A DNA stretch of 64,000 bases from Durusdinium trenchii (taxonomy: Eukaryota > Sar > Dinophyceae > Suessiales > Symbiodiniaceae), in NCBI GenBank assembly GCA_963970005.1, contig CAXAMN010021707.1:272607-336606 (forward strand), read 5' to 3'. The notes under the pieces were generated by a model that was not told where the DNA came from, ran no database searches, and worked only from the letters and a program-made list of their open reading frames with translations. How positions within the stretch are numbered: the first letter of the stretch is position 1; each line of letters begins with the position of its first letter. This document shows positions 21,759 through 34,000 of this stretch, in pieces. The position numbers and the translations under genes were made by a program.

Positions 21759-22156
21759 GTGGGACGTTTCTTGGAGACATGTTGGTTTCAACAAAGGCAC
21801 TAAACACCCAAAAGCCCTGGTTATTGAAAGTCAAAGAGAATCCTCCAAACCTCTATTGTACCTCAGTGTCGTGAGCATGAGAAAAGGCCACAAATGTGCA
21901 TGGCACTCCGTAAATAGTGCTCATTTTACATGCTCATACAGTATGACTCAGTATGACTCATACAATTGCCAGGGCAATCTATGCTGGATCGCCCACGCAA
22001 CTTGGTTGCAGAACACACTTGCTGGCAAGGCGAGTCATTTATATACTGTGGTCGTTTTAATCATCTTTGGCAGTCACATCCACCAAACGGCTTGCCTTGA
22101 GAAAGTTGGCTTACAATGTTTTATGATGATTGTGGAGCACCAGATTGGCCTGCCAG

Positions 22157-22256
22157 AGGTTTGTGGGAGCACCCATGACACCTATGACTCCAGCAGACCC
22201 GTTGGTTGCACTCAGCATAGTGGGACAGCAGGAAGCTGGACGATCTGAACACCAGA
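22157..22256 (+). CDS. Candidate exon
   Basis: After CTGCCAG| the frame reads RFVGAPMTPMTPADPLVALS and continues IVGQQEAGRSEHQ. The donor is not resolved. Met/Pro/Thr-rich composition resembles neighbouring exons. Confidence 0.4.
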
Positions 22257-22454
22257 AGTTCCAGAGAATAGATCATTGGAAGCTTTCGGCTGGTCCTATG
22301 CCCCACGCCAATATCGGAGATACATGTGCAAAATCGTCAAGAATAGGCAAAAAGAAGACATGTGACATACACTACAATGCATAAAAGTAAATGACACGCT
22401 CATGGTCAATGCAGGCATATTGGTCCTATTATTGGACAAAATCATTTCTTTAAG

Positions 22455-22514
22455 GTCCTTGCGTGCGGCTCCGCAGTGGCCAGATGCTTCACCACCGCCT
22501 CAGTATCAGCACAG
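22455..22514 (+). CDS. Candidate Pro/Gln-rich exon
   Basis: Frame SLRAAPQWPDASPPPQYQH ending CACAG|GTCTTGG (canonical donor, phase 2). Its final AG plus the first A of the exon at 22611 forms an Arg codon, so the two exons join in frame. Confidence 0.5.
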
Positions 22515-22610
22515 GTCTTGGATATCCAAAAAAAAGACGCCTTCAATCCTTGGGGAACTTGTGTCATTGTATTGCTTTACATGTTCTTGGACGTTTGTAA
22601 TGGACTTCAG

Positions 22611-22716
22611 ATACTTCACAATACTGTTGAAAGAACGTGATGGCACTGCGGTCCTGGATGCCAGCGAGGGCCCGCCTAAGGTGCGCTTGGCCCTGGCCGC
22701 CAGGAGGCTGGAAAGG
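22611..22716 (+). CDS. Candidate internal exon
   Basis: GACTTCAG|A acceptor, frame YFTILLKERDGTAVLDASEG and PPKVRLALAARRLER, donor AAAGG|GTGCCA. G+C-rich third positions. Phase-compatible with the exon at 22455-22514. Confidence 0.55.
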
Positions 22717-23175
22717 GTGCCAGCATGACAGTGGATGGAATGAAACAAACTCAGCCTCCAACCTAATAGCAAAAGGAACCTAATAACGATGGCCTCTAAC
22801 CTGAGCACAAATCCTGAACCTTCCATAACCTTCCTATGTTTGTCGCATGTTCTCTCTTGGATCATGCACGACGATTGTGAGGAGCCAACTGTGTTTTGGT
22901 CGGATGCGTCAGGCCAACAAGGTACGACAAAACAACGTTAATCAGTTTTAATCAAGTGCAAGTGACGTTGTGGTTGGTGCAAAGCTGGGCTACTGCACGC
23001 GGCAAACCATTGATTTGTGCAACATACAAGAACCTTTCTCAATCGCAGTTGGTATATAGCAGAGAATTGTATTTCACGATGTTGCTGGGCATTCCAAGCA
23101 CATCTACTGACACTTCCACATTTCGTCTCATGGACTGCAGTAGCGCAATTATGCTACCCCACATGCCCTTGGCAG

Positions 23176-23268
23176 GACCACCACCAGCTGCTATGGCACC
23201 TGGGCCACCGATGGTCGCCCCGGTCATGCCTGCACCTGCCCCTTGGCCACAAGAAGCTCAGTGGCAAG
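23176..23268 (+). CDS. Pro/Ala/Met-rich exon of a low-complexity protein
   Basis: GGCAG|GA acceptor. The frame codes GPPPAAMAPGPPMVAPVMPA, then PAPWPQEAQWQ, to a GC donor (CAAG|GCTGGG). Phase 1 at both ends, 93 nt. With the tiny exons at 23500, 23596 and 23848 it forms a series encoding a Pro/Gly/Met/Gln-rich disordered segment, as is common in RNA-binding proteins. No folded domain is visible. Confidence 0.55.
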
Positions 23269-23499
23269 GCTGGGCAGAGCAGAGTCTTGTGGCAATCTCA
23301 TGTTCACTTTTGCACTCACTGGAACTTGATTCGTACAAATTGTAATGTAAATGTTGTCCTTCATGTTTCACATTCCTATACTTGTGTCGAGTGTAAGCAG
23401 AATTGAGGGCCAAAATTCCAACCTTGCACTTGGTGTTGGTATTAGCAGCGTCTAGGGCCTAGGGCCTGGAGGTTGTTGAAATGTTTGGTCAATTGGCAG

Positions 23500-23520
23500 G
23501 CATGGCTCCCTGGCAACAAG
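23500..23520 (+). CDS. 21-nt micro-exon (GMAPWQQ)
   Basis: TTGGCAG|GC acceptor and a CAACAAG|GA donor give a 21-nt exon in phase 1 at both ends, coding (G)MAPWQQ. Composition and phase match its neighbours. A GA donor is a known dinoflagellate variant. Confidence 0.4.
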
Positions 23521-23595
23521 GAGCTGAGTTTCGCTTGCATTGAATGCATGGCGGATTGGTGTTGAAAATCCCTGAGACTTAAAACATTGGTGCAG

Positions 23596-23652
23596 GAGTG
23601 CCGCAGCAAGGGCCGCCGGGTGCATATATGGTCATGGGTGACGGCATGGCAG
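23596..23652 (+). CDS. 57-nt Gly/Pro/Met-rich exon
   Basis: GTGCAG|GA acceptor, frame (G)VPQQGPPGAYMVMGDGMA, GC donor (GCAG|GCCCTC). Phase 1 at both ends. Confidence 0.5.
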
Positions 23653-23847
23653 GCCCTCAAAGATGTGCTTGAACTTCATCATTTCGGAAAGCACTTGTGA
23701 TCGCTTGTGCATCGAGTCCGAGCATGTTTGGTTTTAGCCAGCAAGATCCAAGAAGCAATGTTTATATTGGTGCTGGACGATATTGAATCATATTGAACCG
23801 TAGTTAGCTCTTTGACTAAAGAGAAGTTGTTTGGTTCACATCACCAG

Positions 23848-23882
23848 GCTACGGCATGAATATGGCTGCTTGGCTGTCATCG
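23848..23882 (+). CDS. Short Gly/Met-rich exon
   Basis: CACCAG|GC acceptor, frame (G)YGMNMAAWLSS, possible GTGGCG donor at 23883. Phase 1 at the start matches the previous exon. Confidence 0.4.
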
Positions 23883-24390
23883 GTGGCGAGACTTGAGAGT
23901 TTTGACTTCGTGGGAATGCAACAAATTGGTTTTGGGTTGTACCAACAACGAATCCCACAGTTCCGGCCCAACATATGCAAAACATTCTACAAAACCATTA
24001 CACACCAACCTGAGCAATGCCACGCACTCCTTCAAGGAATGATGTCATGCAGGACGTGCTGTAGGGGCTGATGCAATTGGTTTTGATCGAAATATCTGCA
24101 GCTGCATGGAACTTCAGATGCTAGAGTGGATTCCTGAGGCTTGATACGCTTGCACAGTCAAAACGTTTCAAGGACTCGATGAAGGGATGAGATGAGGTGA
24201 GATCAAGCTGTCACACCATCAGGCTGCTGCACTATTTACTGTAGTTGAGCTTTACTGTAACTGGTGTTAGGTTCTCGTGCCACTTGCAATCTCTACCAGT
24301 TCGATGCCTCAAAAGGCTGTGCTCTCAAAGCTTTCGTCAAAGTCCAAGAATGGCAACCGTGACATACTGTGACAATGCTAAGAGCTGGAG

Positions 24391-24519
24391 GCATGCATGG
24401 GCATGCCATACTACGTTGATCCACCATTGGTGACCATTCATGTTTCGGAAGATGGCCCCATGCATGTAGCGGGCATTGAACCACCTGGGAGGACTGAAAT
24501 TCGCTCAGTCAAAGCCTGA
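24391..24519 (+). CDS. Candidate exon
   Basis: The frame starts ACMGMPYYVDPPLVTIHVSE, continues DGPMHVAGIEPPGRTEIR and ends at TGA 24517-24519 or at an unrecognised donor before it. The acceptor is CTGGAG|GCA. No domain recognised. Confidence 0.5.
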   Translation, partial: ACMGMPYYVDPPLVTIHVSEDGPMHVAGIEPPGRTEIRSVKA

Positions 24520-24668
24520 AAACACCGAAAGGTTGGGAGCTCAGCTCAGTCACCGAGCCTGAGTGGTGTCATTCCTCACAACAATAGCTGAGAAAGAACA
24601 ATGCCAGCCAATACCCATGTCCGCCTTGATTTCACAAAGGTTGCTGTTTGGCTGCTCAGATCTTTCAG

Positions 24669-24789
24669 GCCGGTGAGAGATGAGAGTGCTAGTGAAGGTT
24701 TCACCGGCCAGATATCACGTTCAACTCAGGACATTGACAGCCATTCCGCGCTGAAGGAACAGGCACTGTGCGAAACTTGGCAGCATCAA
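24669..24789 (+). CDS. Candidate internal exon
   Basis: TCTTTCAG|G acceptor, frame PVRDESASEGFTGQISRSTQ then DIDSHSALKEQALCETWQHQ, GTATAG donor at 24790. Hydrophilic and Ser/Glu-rich. Confidence 0.5.
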
Positions 24790-26111
24790 GTATAGCTGTA
24801 TAGCTCCTCCACAAATGTCTCCACAAAATTGCGGAAGTATATAATTGACGTATCTTGACTTGAAGAGTTTTAACGAGTACTGTATAATATACAGTGCACA
24901 AAACACGCTTGAAAGTGCTATTTTGAATTGTTCCCATTCTCTCATGACTGACCTATCTTGCCAGGCTTGCGCTGAGATCTGCAAATTCGTAATCCACTGA
25001 GTGGCTATGTGATGCTATGTGACAAGCCATCAGAGTAGGGAGGCTGCCTTATCAAGCGCATCAACAACTAACCCCGATAGTTATCCTAGATTGGAACCCG
25101 TTGTTCATCCTACCGGTCCCATTAATCATGAGCGACTGAAAGCAAGGTAGCATTTCTGCAAAATCTGCACAGTGTTTTGCAGAGTTCCCCCCACCGCTTG
25201 AAGGTTGCAAAAGCTTCATATTCTACTTTCTATCGCCTTCGAAGATTCATCCACCATCACAATGTATATACCTCCACATAGCCTTTGGAGCACACTCACG
25301 TGTGAATTGGTAGAGCGTATATGTCATGCGTCCTTGACAAGACCCATTGTCAGACAACTGCGCCAGAAGATGAGGCAATGCCTCAATGATGCCTCAGTCG
25401 GAGTCAGTATCCTATTTTTCTTCTCAATAAAAATGATTCGCCTCAGGCCCTTTGGGCGCACACCGTGCCCAACTGTGGCGGTTTTGAGCAGAAATCAACA
25501 TATAAACTTTTTGAGAAGTCCGGAGTTCTGAGACAGACTGCACGGATTTGTGCTACATCGATCACAGAAAAAGAACTGGATTTAGGTTTTTGCCAGGATT
25601 GATGGGTTGAGTTGCAAATGCCTCGGTCTCCGGTGACGTGTGACGTTGACTTTTTCGCCGCTCATCTGCCAGATGCTGGAAGATCTATGTAGTTTTGAAG
25701 CGAATAGTGGAAGAAAAATATGATCAAGGATATCAAGGGGTTGTTGTGAAAATAGAATATAATTACTGTGAGGGTAAGTTGTGATGGCAGCTGATGGAAG
25801 ATGTGTGAAGAATCAGGAAGGGTGCTTAATGGACAGCACTTCGCTACCCAGTGGTTGAACATGGTTGAACAATGAGTTTTCAATGGGAATGACTGCGAGC
25901 CCACGCTTTGTTCTCAAGAAGTAAACATAATTTGTTTCTCCAAACACATAATATTGTTCTCCAAACACATAATTTGTTTCTCCAAAAAAATGATTGTGTG
26001 CACCAAGATTGGCCAGTCTCAGCGGATTGCGGCAGTTTCGGTTTCATCGGCAGCTCAGTGCACTGTCGCAGCGCTCACTCAGAGCGCAGGGAAAGGAGAT
26101 GAATGTCACAG

Positions 26112-26235
26112 GTGTTTTCCGATGGCCCTTTGAGGCCGTTCTTGGAACTTGAAGTGATTGAATGGTTTGAGAAATGTGAAACAGATTTTGGTCCGGCAAT
26201 CTTGCAGCGAAGACATCTGTGTTCGTGCGACTAGC
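26112..26235 (+). CDS. Candidate exon
   Basis: GTCACAG|GTG acceptor, frame VFSDGPLRPFLELEVIEWFE then KCETDFGPAILQRRH; TAG at 26233. The donor is unresolved. The alternative is that CACAG|GTGTTT is a donor ending an exon at about 25990-26111 (frame QRIAAVSVSSAAQCTVAALT). The two are mutually exclusive. Confidence 0.45.
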
Positions 26236-26395
26236 GGCAGACGTCCGCCTGCACTACGAGCTGCTGTGGATTCTCTAGGGAAACTCTTGGCTGGCGGAAT
26301 AGGTCAAAGTATGAAGGTCGTTTCACAGTCGAAACGCAAACAAAACCGTCATGCTCCGAACTATTCACAATCATTCTGTAGGATATTCTATATAC

Positions 26396-26412
26396 TATAT
26401 ATATATATACTG
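26396..26412. repeat. Short TA run
   Basis: TATATATATATA-type run within an intron. Confidence 0.8.
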
Positions 26413-26450
26413 ATACTGTCGATAATTATAGATAGCATATGCCGAAAGAG

Positions 26451-26647
26451 TCAAGAGACCCTTTGGGGGTCAATCAGCAATCGAGGATGGTTCGACACTG
26501 CTGCAATTTCCTGCGGCAACTCGGCGACCCTTTCACAAAGCTCTGAAAGCCTTTTTAAAGGAACTTGGAATTGGCTGGGAGCTTGAGCAGACCAGTATGG
26601 ACAATGCTAAGCAAGACTCGCATGCGCGATCGGGCTCCAGAATGTAG
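26451..26647 (+). CDS. Candidate exon with basic helical segment
   Basis: A 65-codon frame containing STLLQFPAATRRPFHKALKA and FLKELGIGWELEQTSMD, ending at TAG 26645-26647. The RRPFHKALKAFLKELG segment looks like an amphipathic nucleic-acid-binding helix; an R3H-like fold is a guess only. The exact acceptor is uncertain. Confidence 0.5.
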
Positions 26648-26780
26648 AAGTTTGCTGCTTGAAAGGGACTCAAAGCTTCTTAGGTATTGTTTGCGCAGAC
26701 GATGTATTATATAGTCAGTGGAGGAGATTGTAATTGAACATTGTTCTATGCCTGATGCATTTCAAATATTTCCTTTGCAG

Positions 26781-26890
26781 ATGATGTCACTTCGCATTCT
26801 GGTGTCCTGTTCAATGGCACTAAGCTCGCCAAGTTTGCGTGGCTTGTTGGGTTTGGCGAAACCCGTGGAAAGCGCAGCTTGAACTATTAG
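26781..26890 (+). CDS. Candidate exon, possibly terminal
   Basis: CTTTGCAG|AT acceptor, frame DVTSHSGVLFNGTKLAKFAW then LVGFGETRGKRSLNY and TAG at 26888-26890. Confidence 0.45.
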
Positions 26891-28775
26891 CTCGAGTCAA
26901 ACTTCCCATGTTGATTCCTCTAAGCTGGTTGTGCTCCTTTTCTACTTAGGAGCCTGCTCTTGATTCCCATTGCTTTGTACCTATTTCATCTTGAAAGCCT
27001 GTCATCAAGCAGTAGGCCTCCACGGGTTTCACTTGTTTGATGATGCTCCGTGGAACCTCCCAGAGAAAGACTGACTGGCCTGAGCTGTCCATTCAGTGCC
27101 ACTTTGAAATAAATAGTGTGACATGTGACATGTGCTTTTCAAGGATGAAACATTCAGAGAACATGATAATTAGCAACCATTGTAAATAAATATCGTATAT
27201 ATAATATATAGGCATAATACCAAATGGTTTAAGATAACTTCTAACGAGGGCTTCTCCCGTGGGGATGAGGGCTGCAAAGGGGTGTGCAAACGTGCCCTTG
27301 CAAACAGACCACTTCCAACTATGCATATAGGACATCAACAATCCCCCAAAATGAGCAAAACATAGTAAGGAGGACCAGAGGATGATTTTGCCTAGAAGGA
27401 CGGTTGATGAGAACAAAGTTGGTTTTGCAATTGAATGACAAGTAGGACAAGCTCAGCTGCCGGAGACTCAGCAATTTGCTGATCCCAAAGTGCTGAGTCT
27501 TTGCTTGTGCTGGCGCAAACCAAGCAGGGCCTGCAGCCAATATGGGTTACAGGGAAGTAGACTGCAGTTGTTTCCACCACAGCAGCCCGTTGTTTGGTGA
27601 GTTCGAGAGATCAGTGCGATTGTGCCCGTTGATCGGTGCCAGCAGCAACTGCCCAAAGGCTTAGCGGATGTGCAAAGAAGAACGGATGAAACCTTGGCAA
27701 GGACGGTCAGAAAATCGATGGTGACTGAGAGCTCCTAATGAGCGCGGTGACTTGATTCTCCCAGGCTCATCCCAGTAGAAACGACTGAAAGCAGACTGTG
27801 CTTGGTCGCTGAAGAGCATGCGACCCTCGAAGTCTGAGACGGGGTGAGCAGTACCCAGATGTTGCATTTACTTCATTGAGTTGGAAGTTCAAAGTTCTTA
27901 AAATATATTCTGTCGACACCATTTGCATACCCCCATACAGCCGTTGAGTGGTTAATTCTAGCAGTACAGCTGCCACTTGCAGACCATAAATTGTTACAAG
28001 CTTAAGATGACATGCGCGAGAGTGGACATCTACAAAGCATCAAATCATCAATGCGATATAGATCATGTTGTTTCGTCCCCCCCAATGCTCGCACAATCAG
28101 ATTCTTGGGCCGTTTTTGCTGTGGGGAAGCTCACCCCGGACACTTGACCCATAATCGTAGGATTCAAAGCTGCACTGCAGATGGAAAGAAGTATTCAGTA
28201 TTCTCTGCATGCGAACCGGGAATAGGACAAGCGGGTGAACACTTATAGAACCGTGTTAGCTTGTCTTTGGGCAGTTAAAACAAACGTGTTTTTCCGTCAT
28301 TGAAAGTCCGTGCGCACGACCACCGGAGTACAGTGTTGTAAGGACGACTGACGCTCAACCGATATTATTGGCCTTTTTGACATTGCCAGATCTTGTAATG
28401 TATGATCTGGTCATGCATGTTATAGACCTATATGCTGTATAGTTACAAGTATTAGTGGCAAGAAGCTACTAGGAGCAAAGGGCATCGCTACTAGGAGCAA
28501 GGACGCTACTAGGGGCTCCTGGCCGTACTACTAGGAGCAATGTTCGCTACTAGTAACAAGAAGAGCACATGTTCCACACTGACATGTTGTGACCCCCTGT
28601 AGGCCTTTGCATGCCGCCACAGTTGAAGTCGCAAGATGAGGCACACTGATAACGGAGGGCTGAGGTTCTTGCCAGGAAGTAGTTTTAGACGATCACGGGG
28701 CACAGTTGCAGTATGTATATATATAAATTGTATTGACATTGCAATTGTCCATGGGACTAGGGGGTCACGTTACAG
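26891..28775. other. Intronic/intergenic stretch
   Basis: No supported exon. Contains a TA-rich block near 27180-27215 and the CTACTAG repeat cluster at 28465-28560. Confidence 0.5.
28465..28560. repeat. CTACTAG-cored dispersed repeat
   Basis: Repeated AGAAGCTACTAGGAGCAAAG, GCATCGCTACTAGGAGCAAG and GCTACTAGGGGCTCCTGG units. The same string order recurs at 55215-55325, and inverted or partial copies lie near 10735, 11995, 43665 and 43980. Confidence 0.7.
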
Positions 28776-28924
28776 CTTATTCATGTGCGTCGCTCGAAAT
28801 GTCAACGCCCACAACAATGCTTCGCATGAATCCTCCCACAAACGTTGCATCTGGAATGCTTCTGGTTTCAGTCCAAAAAGGCTCCTTCCTTGCGTATCTT
28901 GGTGCGAGTCCTTCAGAGCTTTGA
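28776..28924 (+). CDS. Candidate terminal exon
   Basis: GTTACAG|CT acceptor; the frame contains TTMLRMNPPTNVASGMLLVS and VQKGSFLAYLGASPSEL, stop at 28922-28924. No domain recognised. Confidence 0.4.
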
Positions 28925-29867
28925 TCAAGACAACTTGCTTTGGAGCTGGTATAATTGATTGGCAATTTTAAACACAAGCAAACTCAAACCCTGTTGGATT
29001 GTCTTGTGACATTGGGGTGCTTGAGTACACAAGGAGGTCGAAAATCCGGTTTGTCTTGCTCAGAGGCACCAGACACATTGGCTTGACAGCAAATTTAATC
29101 CTCTCCACCTATTAGAAAACACGCCGGCCCCCCCTAATAAGGAAACCTCCGTCGCTTTTTTTTGAATAGGGGGTCCCTGAAATCGGGTGGTCCAAAATAG
29201 GGTCACCTGGGAAGAGCTTCAAAGCCAAAAACTCACCCAGGAAATTTTTATACATTATTTATTAAACGCGTATCAAAGATTCAAAAAACCTCCAGATCGA
29301 AGGGTCTTCCTTTTCCCCTACAAAAACCTTTATTAGAATAGTGATTCTTCATTGGACTAACTAAAGCTTTCAAAAGGCAATGTCGCTCTGCAACGCGGTT
29401 TTGCGTGACCTCGGTGGCAAGTGCGTTTGCGTGAGTCCGTGCCATTGGGGCAAGCAAAACCTGCTGGTGTAGACGCGGCGTGTCATGGTGGATAGACAGG
29501 GCGGACAGAGGTGCGCTAGTTACGGTTGTTTTGAACCTAATTTTTTAAAAAAATCCTCCCGAATCGGCAATGTTGGTAGTTTAGTAGCGGCTTGAAAGGG
29601 CGGTAATTTACAAACACATATAAGCCGTGCTTAGGGAGGTCCGACGTGACTTTTTAACTGGTGTCCGCTTTTAAGTAGGTACTCGGGATTAGCTCCGTGA
29701 ATCATGGGGGTTAAATTTCGAGAGGTTATAAAATGCCGTCAAAGAGTGACAATCCCAGGCGTGACTCCCAGTGATCGAGGCTTGGCAGATCTGAACGGCC
29801 AAAGTTTCACCGTGGGCTTCACTGTCGTGCTGATAAGTGATGTTCCTGCTTGCTTTTGTGCCACCAG
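28925..29867. other. Intronic/intergenic stretch
   Basis: AT-rich block at 29230-29345 and a poly-T run near 29153-29162. A frame at 29770-29850 (GLADLNGQSFTVGFTVVL) is open but has no clear splice pair. Confidence 0.4.
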
Positions 29868-29963
29868 TCAGACAAGCAGCAAGACTTGTGGGCCACTTGT
29901 GGGACATGTTTCAAGAAACTACACTGAAACTGTACAAACAGATTGTTTGCCGGCAGGGGCGAG
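29868..29963 (+). CDS. Candidate internal exon
   Basis: GCCACCAG|TC acceptor, frame RQAARLVGHLWDMFQETTLK then LYKQIVCRQGR, donor CGAG|GTGCTGG. Phase 1 at both ends. Confidence 0.5.
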
Positions 29964-30207
29964 GTGCTGGATATTGCTACCCTGCGATGTCAAAATCAAT
30001 TAAGGGGCTCAATTCGGTCGCGCTTCGCAAGCCTGCGACTCTCCAGGTGAAAAGGACTTCTGGACATGTTTGCGTGTGTCGCACGGGTTTGACAGCACAA
30101 GAGGCAAGTTGACCACATCCTTCTTTGACTTGACTTCCCACAGGGAACAGAATAACCCATGTTTGCCGCCAGACTGGCAACAAAGAGTGTTTGAAGCCAC
30201 TGCTCAG

Positions 30208-30310
30208 AGTAGCAAAACTGGTATTGTTTTTTGATCGCTGGAAGGGGACCGCCAAGGTCTGGCTATCCGAATCCTCGGCGCTGAAGGCAGAGAGGGAATG
30301 GGGAGAAAAA
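30208..30310 (+). CDS. Candidate internal exon (GC donor)
   Basis: GCTCAG|A acceptor, frame VAKLVLFFDRWKGTAKVWLS then ESSALKAEREWGEK, GC donor (AAAAA|GCACGA). Confidence 0.5.
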
Positions 30311-30765
30311 GCACGATAACAGGTTTGGCAAGATCCGGCCAAGCTAGGAGACATGATTCAGACATGGGTCCAACATAGTCCGACTGCTTTGGCACAAGCA
30401 TTACTCACATGTTTCAGCACTAATCATTTCAATCATCTCTGGAATGGGTGTGTTAAATCTTCTTAACAAGCTACTATATACCAGGTTTGTGCTGTTCGTG
30501 AAACCTTTTTTTCCCACGTGAGAGACACAGTGGACAAGCTGTTCATTGTGCAAGGACTGGCAGTGCAGGTTCGATGCTTGCATATGCTTATTGTATCCAT
30601 CTCCAACTTGTAGAAACGATGTGAAAAGCTAGTAGAGTAAGCATACTTTGTGGCACAGCAAAACGCGCAGAATGAGCCAAAAGATAGGGAAGTAATATGA
30701 CACTGTGGACCAAACCTGAAGGCAAGCTCCAATTAAGGAAGTAAAATAGAAAGAAAGAGAACACT

Positions 30766-31011
30766 ATGGAAAGCCGCCATGGTAAGCTCACTGTGAAACC
30801 AAATGTTTGGGCTGTTTGGGGCATCCTCGAGATGTTGCTTGTTTTCGGCATGTTGTCGCGTGAACGAGTCAAGGGTGCAGGCACTCTGAGGGAACGACTG
30901 TCAGCGCGTTCCCGCAAGGAGCACTTGTTGGGTCCAGAGAGTGATGCCAACGTGCAGATCCAGGCAGTCAAGCTGACCATGTTGGCAGGCTTTGCAGCCT
31001 TGGCACCCTAA
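30766..31011 (+). CDS. Candidate terminal exon
   Basis: An 81-codon frame; the later half (RERVKGAGTLRERLSARSRK, EHLLGPESDANVQIQAVKL) has clear coding character and ends at TAA 31009-31011. The true acceptor is probably within the first half. Confidence 0.4.
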   Translation: MESRHGKLTVKPNVWAVWGILEMLLVFGMLSRERVKGAGTLRERLSARSRKEHLLGPESDANVQIQAVKLTMLAGFAALAP

Positions 31012-34000
31012 AACCTATTGAGGTTCGCTTGGCGGCCCCGGCCGGTTGGAAGCCAATTTTCTGTCCTATGTTTGCAATTAATCTTGCTGGCTTGGGCTTG
31101 GCCAACTCCGTCTCAGCAGTGCATGGAATCGAGCATCCTGAGTTAATTATATATTATATAGATCAGTCTCTTGGATGGCAGGCTTGGAGCCCCTCAAAAG
31201 TCACCAAAGTGCGCGCTGTCACACACCGTCAAGCTGGAAGGAAAAACAACACCCCATCTTCCGTCATTGTGCTTTGGACTCCAGACTTTTCAGAAAGTAA
31301 TTGCTGTAGGTAATGTGGGCACGTTTTACCGCCTCATGATAAGGTTCCTCCAAGTGGCTCATGGCAGCCATGGTGTGTAGTGACCGTCTACGGTTGAAGG
31401 TAGTTGAAGGTAAGTTGCTGAAATGATTTGTGTTTCAGAAGCTTATATGTATATAGGTATGTGAAGGGAAAGGAACAGAGAAGGAATGGTGCAATAGTGG
31501 ACAAAGAGCAAGCACGGTAAGTTTCCATAAAAATCTAGGAACCAAGTGATTAGCGTGAGCTATCCTGCGTCCAGTAGCTAGTAGCGTCCAGTACCTAAAG
31601 TCTTACCAACTAGCTGACCTCTTCCATAATACCCCCCTCTTCTATAATAAGAAACGGTTTGCTTTCAGGTGGTCCAAATCATAGTTTGCGGACACCTGGT
31701 GATTGTCAGAGGGCGAATGCTTGACTCTGAGAGACCATCGATTGCTCCAGATTGAAGGCTAGTCCAATACAACCCTGCAGTGATGCTTGGCATTCTGTCA
31801 TCGTTGGCCTGGGACACACAAGTTACTGCAGTGAATCACACCATCACATCCTTAAAGCATGAATGAAACAATTCCCTGACTTGTCGCTTGACTGGCGGTC
31901 TTGCAGAGGAGAAAGTAGGGTGCCCTCTTTGTCGTCAGGTGAATATGAATTCAGAAATGCCTTTTCCTTTGGTTTTTGCACGTTCCAAAAAGTTCAAAAG
32001 AGGTTTCGAAGAAAATGCAGAACAGCTTGCAATATCCAAACATGCGCCTCAAAGCCACGCTCGCACCCTCCTTTTGCGAGACCACAATGAAGTTGACAAT
32101 TTTGTGAATCGGCCGGTGGTGCCCCCTACCCCACCCCCCAATCTTCGTCTTAATGCTGTGAGACCGTTGATAGTGCGGTGAGACGGATGACATGATAACG
32201 TTGTGAAACCGATGACATTGCTGTGAAACCGATGACATTTCTGTGAAGCCGCTATCAGTGTTGTGAAACCCTGACGGCTACCTGACAGATAACTGTTATG
32301 AAACGGATGACACTGATGATGACCTGATGCCTCCCACGTCGCCCATCTCACCCAATAATTACAATTTGATGATAATGTTGTGATGCTGATGGAAATATTG
32401 TGCAACCAAAGGCAATGAATGTTGTGATAACGACTCACGACGATGAAAACAAATCTGACACTGTTCTTTAGAGAAAGGGAATTCCCAAGGGCCGCAAAGG
32501 AGCATCAGAACGTACAACCTGAGACCCTTGGTGCTTAAAAGATTGACATGTTGAACATGGCTCATGCCTCTAGTGGTAACTAAAGGCACGATATGTGTTG
32601 AAGCCCTGTTTCTTGCATGCAGTATCCAAACAGTTAAACCCCAAATCTTTGGAGCTTCAATATATTTCAATATGGAGATCTTGGCACTGCCCCGACACCT
32701 GCATCCTCACATCTGACTCCCATGACCTTTGAGCTGAATGGGTCGGAGTGACCCAGGTCGGTTATGTTCGGTGTTGTCGGTTCGGAATCAGCGGCCATGA
32801 TACTTTCGAGTGGTGCATAAGCACTCGCATTTTGGAGATAAGAAGCCAAGGCAAACCAGTGTTCAGCATCTTCAGGTCAATACACTCAAACGATGCATCG
32901 CTGCATTGCGCGTTCAATTGGATTGCCTTTCAGCCACCGCAGTGTCGTTTTGATGCTGCGGCTGCATGCCGAAGCTCATGCAACGTATAGACGTGCCATA
33001 CCTTCGCAGGGATGTGAACCGCTCAGCTGCTAGAATGCATGATGTTGAAACAGCTGACAGCAGTTTGAGAAAAAACACACGTTGGATTTCAGATTTCTTT
33101 GTTGATAACTGATATGGATACGTATTAGATTAATTATACTATATAGCTGGTTCTCCAGTTTTCCAACTGAAAGCGGGGGAACTGACTTCCAATTTCCACG
33201 CGACTCACTTCTGGGATATGTTTGGAGTTTGGAGCAAATCATGCCATGCGCCATGTGCCACACCAAATGAGTCGTTGACATCATCCCAGCCAATCCTGGC
33301 ACGGAAAATAGGGAATACACCTGAGCACCGTTCAACCAGGTACAGTGCAATCAGCCTCAAGAAACCAAAGCAGTTACATGCCCACCAAGGCAATACTTTT
33401 GGATCACTCTAAGAATGTAAGAAAAAACATCTACAAATGGTCTCATGCTAAACAGTGCTCAGGAGCGCGGACACCGATGCAATGCCGAATGGTAGGGTCT
33501 GGTAGCGCGCAGAGATTTTCCGCTGCCATGTTGGTGGCAGTTGTCTCTTGATGGCAAACCACGCCATTGCCATGCCATTTGACCTTGCGCCCGACAAAGC
33601 CCACTGTGACGCTGTCCAAATAGAAAAGCACCTGCCTACTATAGGCCTGCTCGGCAACATTTGACAACGAGTTATTTGGACAGTGCGCTGATGCCCTCCT
33701 CAGATCTAAGGTTTGCTTGATTCAATAGACTTGTTAGGTCCCACAGCCTGGCCAACAAGGTCACAATTTAAGCCGCTACTTGTATGTGTACTTCTGCGGC
33801 CACTTTGGCGAAGGATGGTGGGATGGGCCATTGTTGCTTCAGATGCGAATCTGCAAAACCATGTTGATAATGGAGCCGTGCCTTTCTTCTTGCCATCCTG
33901 CAGGGCATTGCATCATAATCCACTTATCGGCTTTGGTTTGCTTTGGCACCATGCCAAGGACTGAGGCATTTTACTATCTTGCTCCAAACCAATTCCATTT

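Noticed and set aside
21637..22248. 203-codon single ORF
   Set aside because: Coding character is in a different frame at 21683-21758 and 22157 onward, with good splice sites; the long frame lacks bias.
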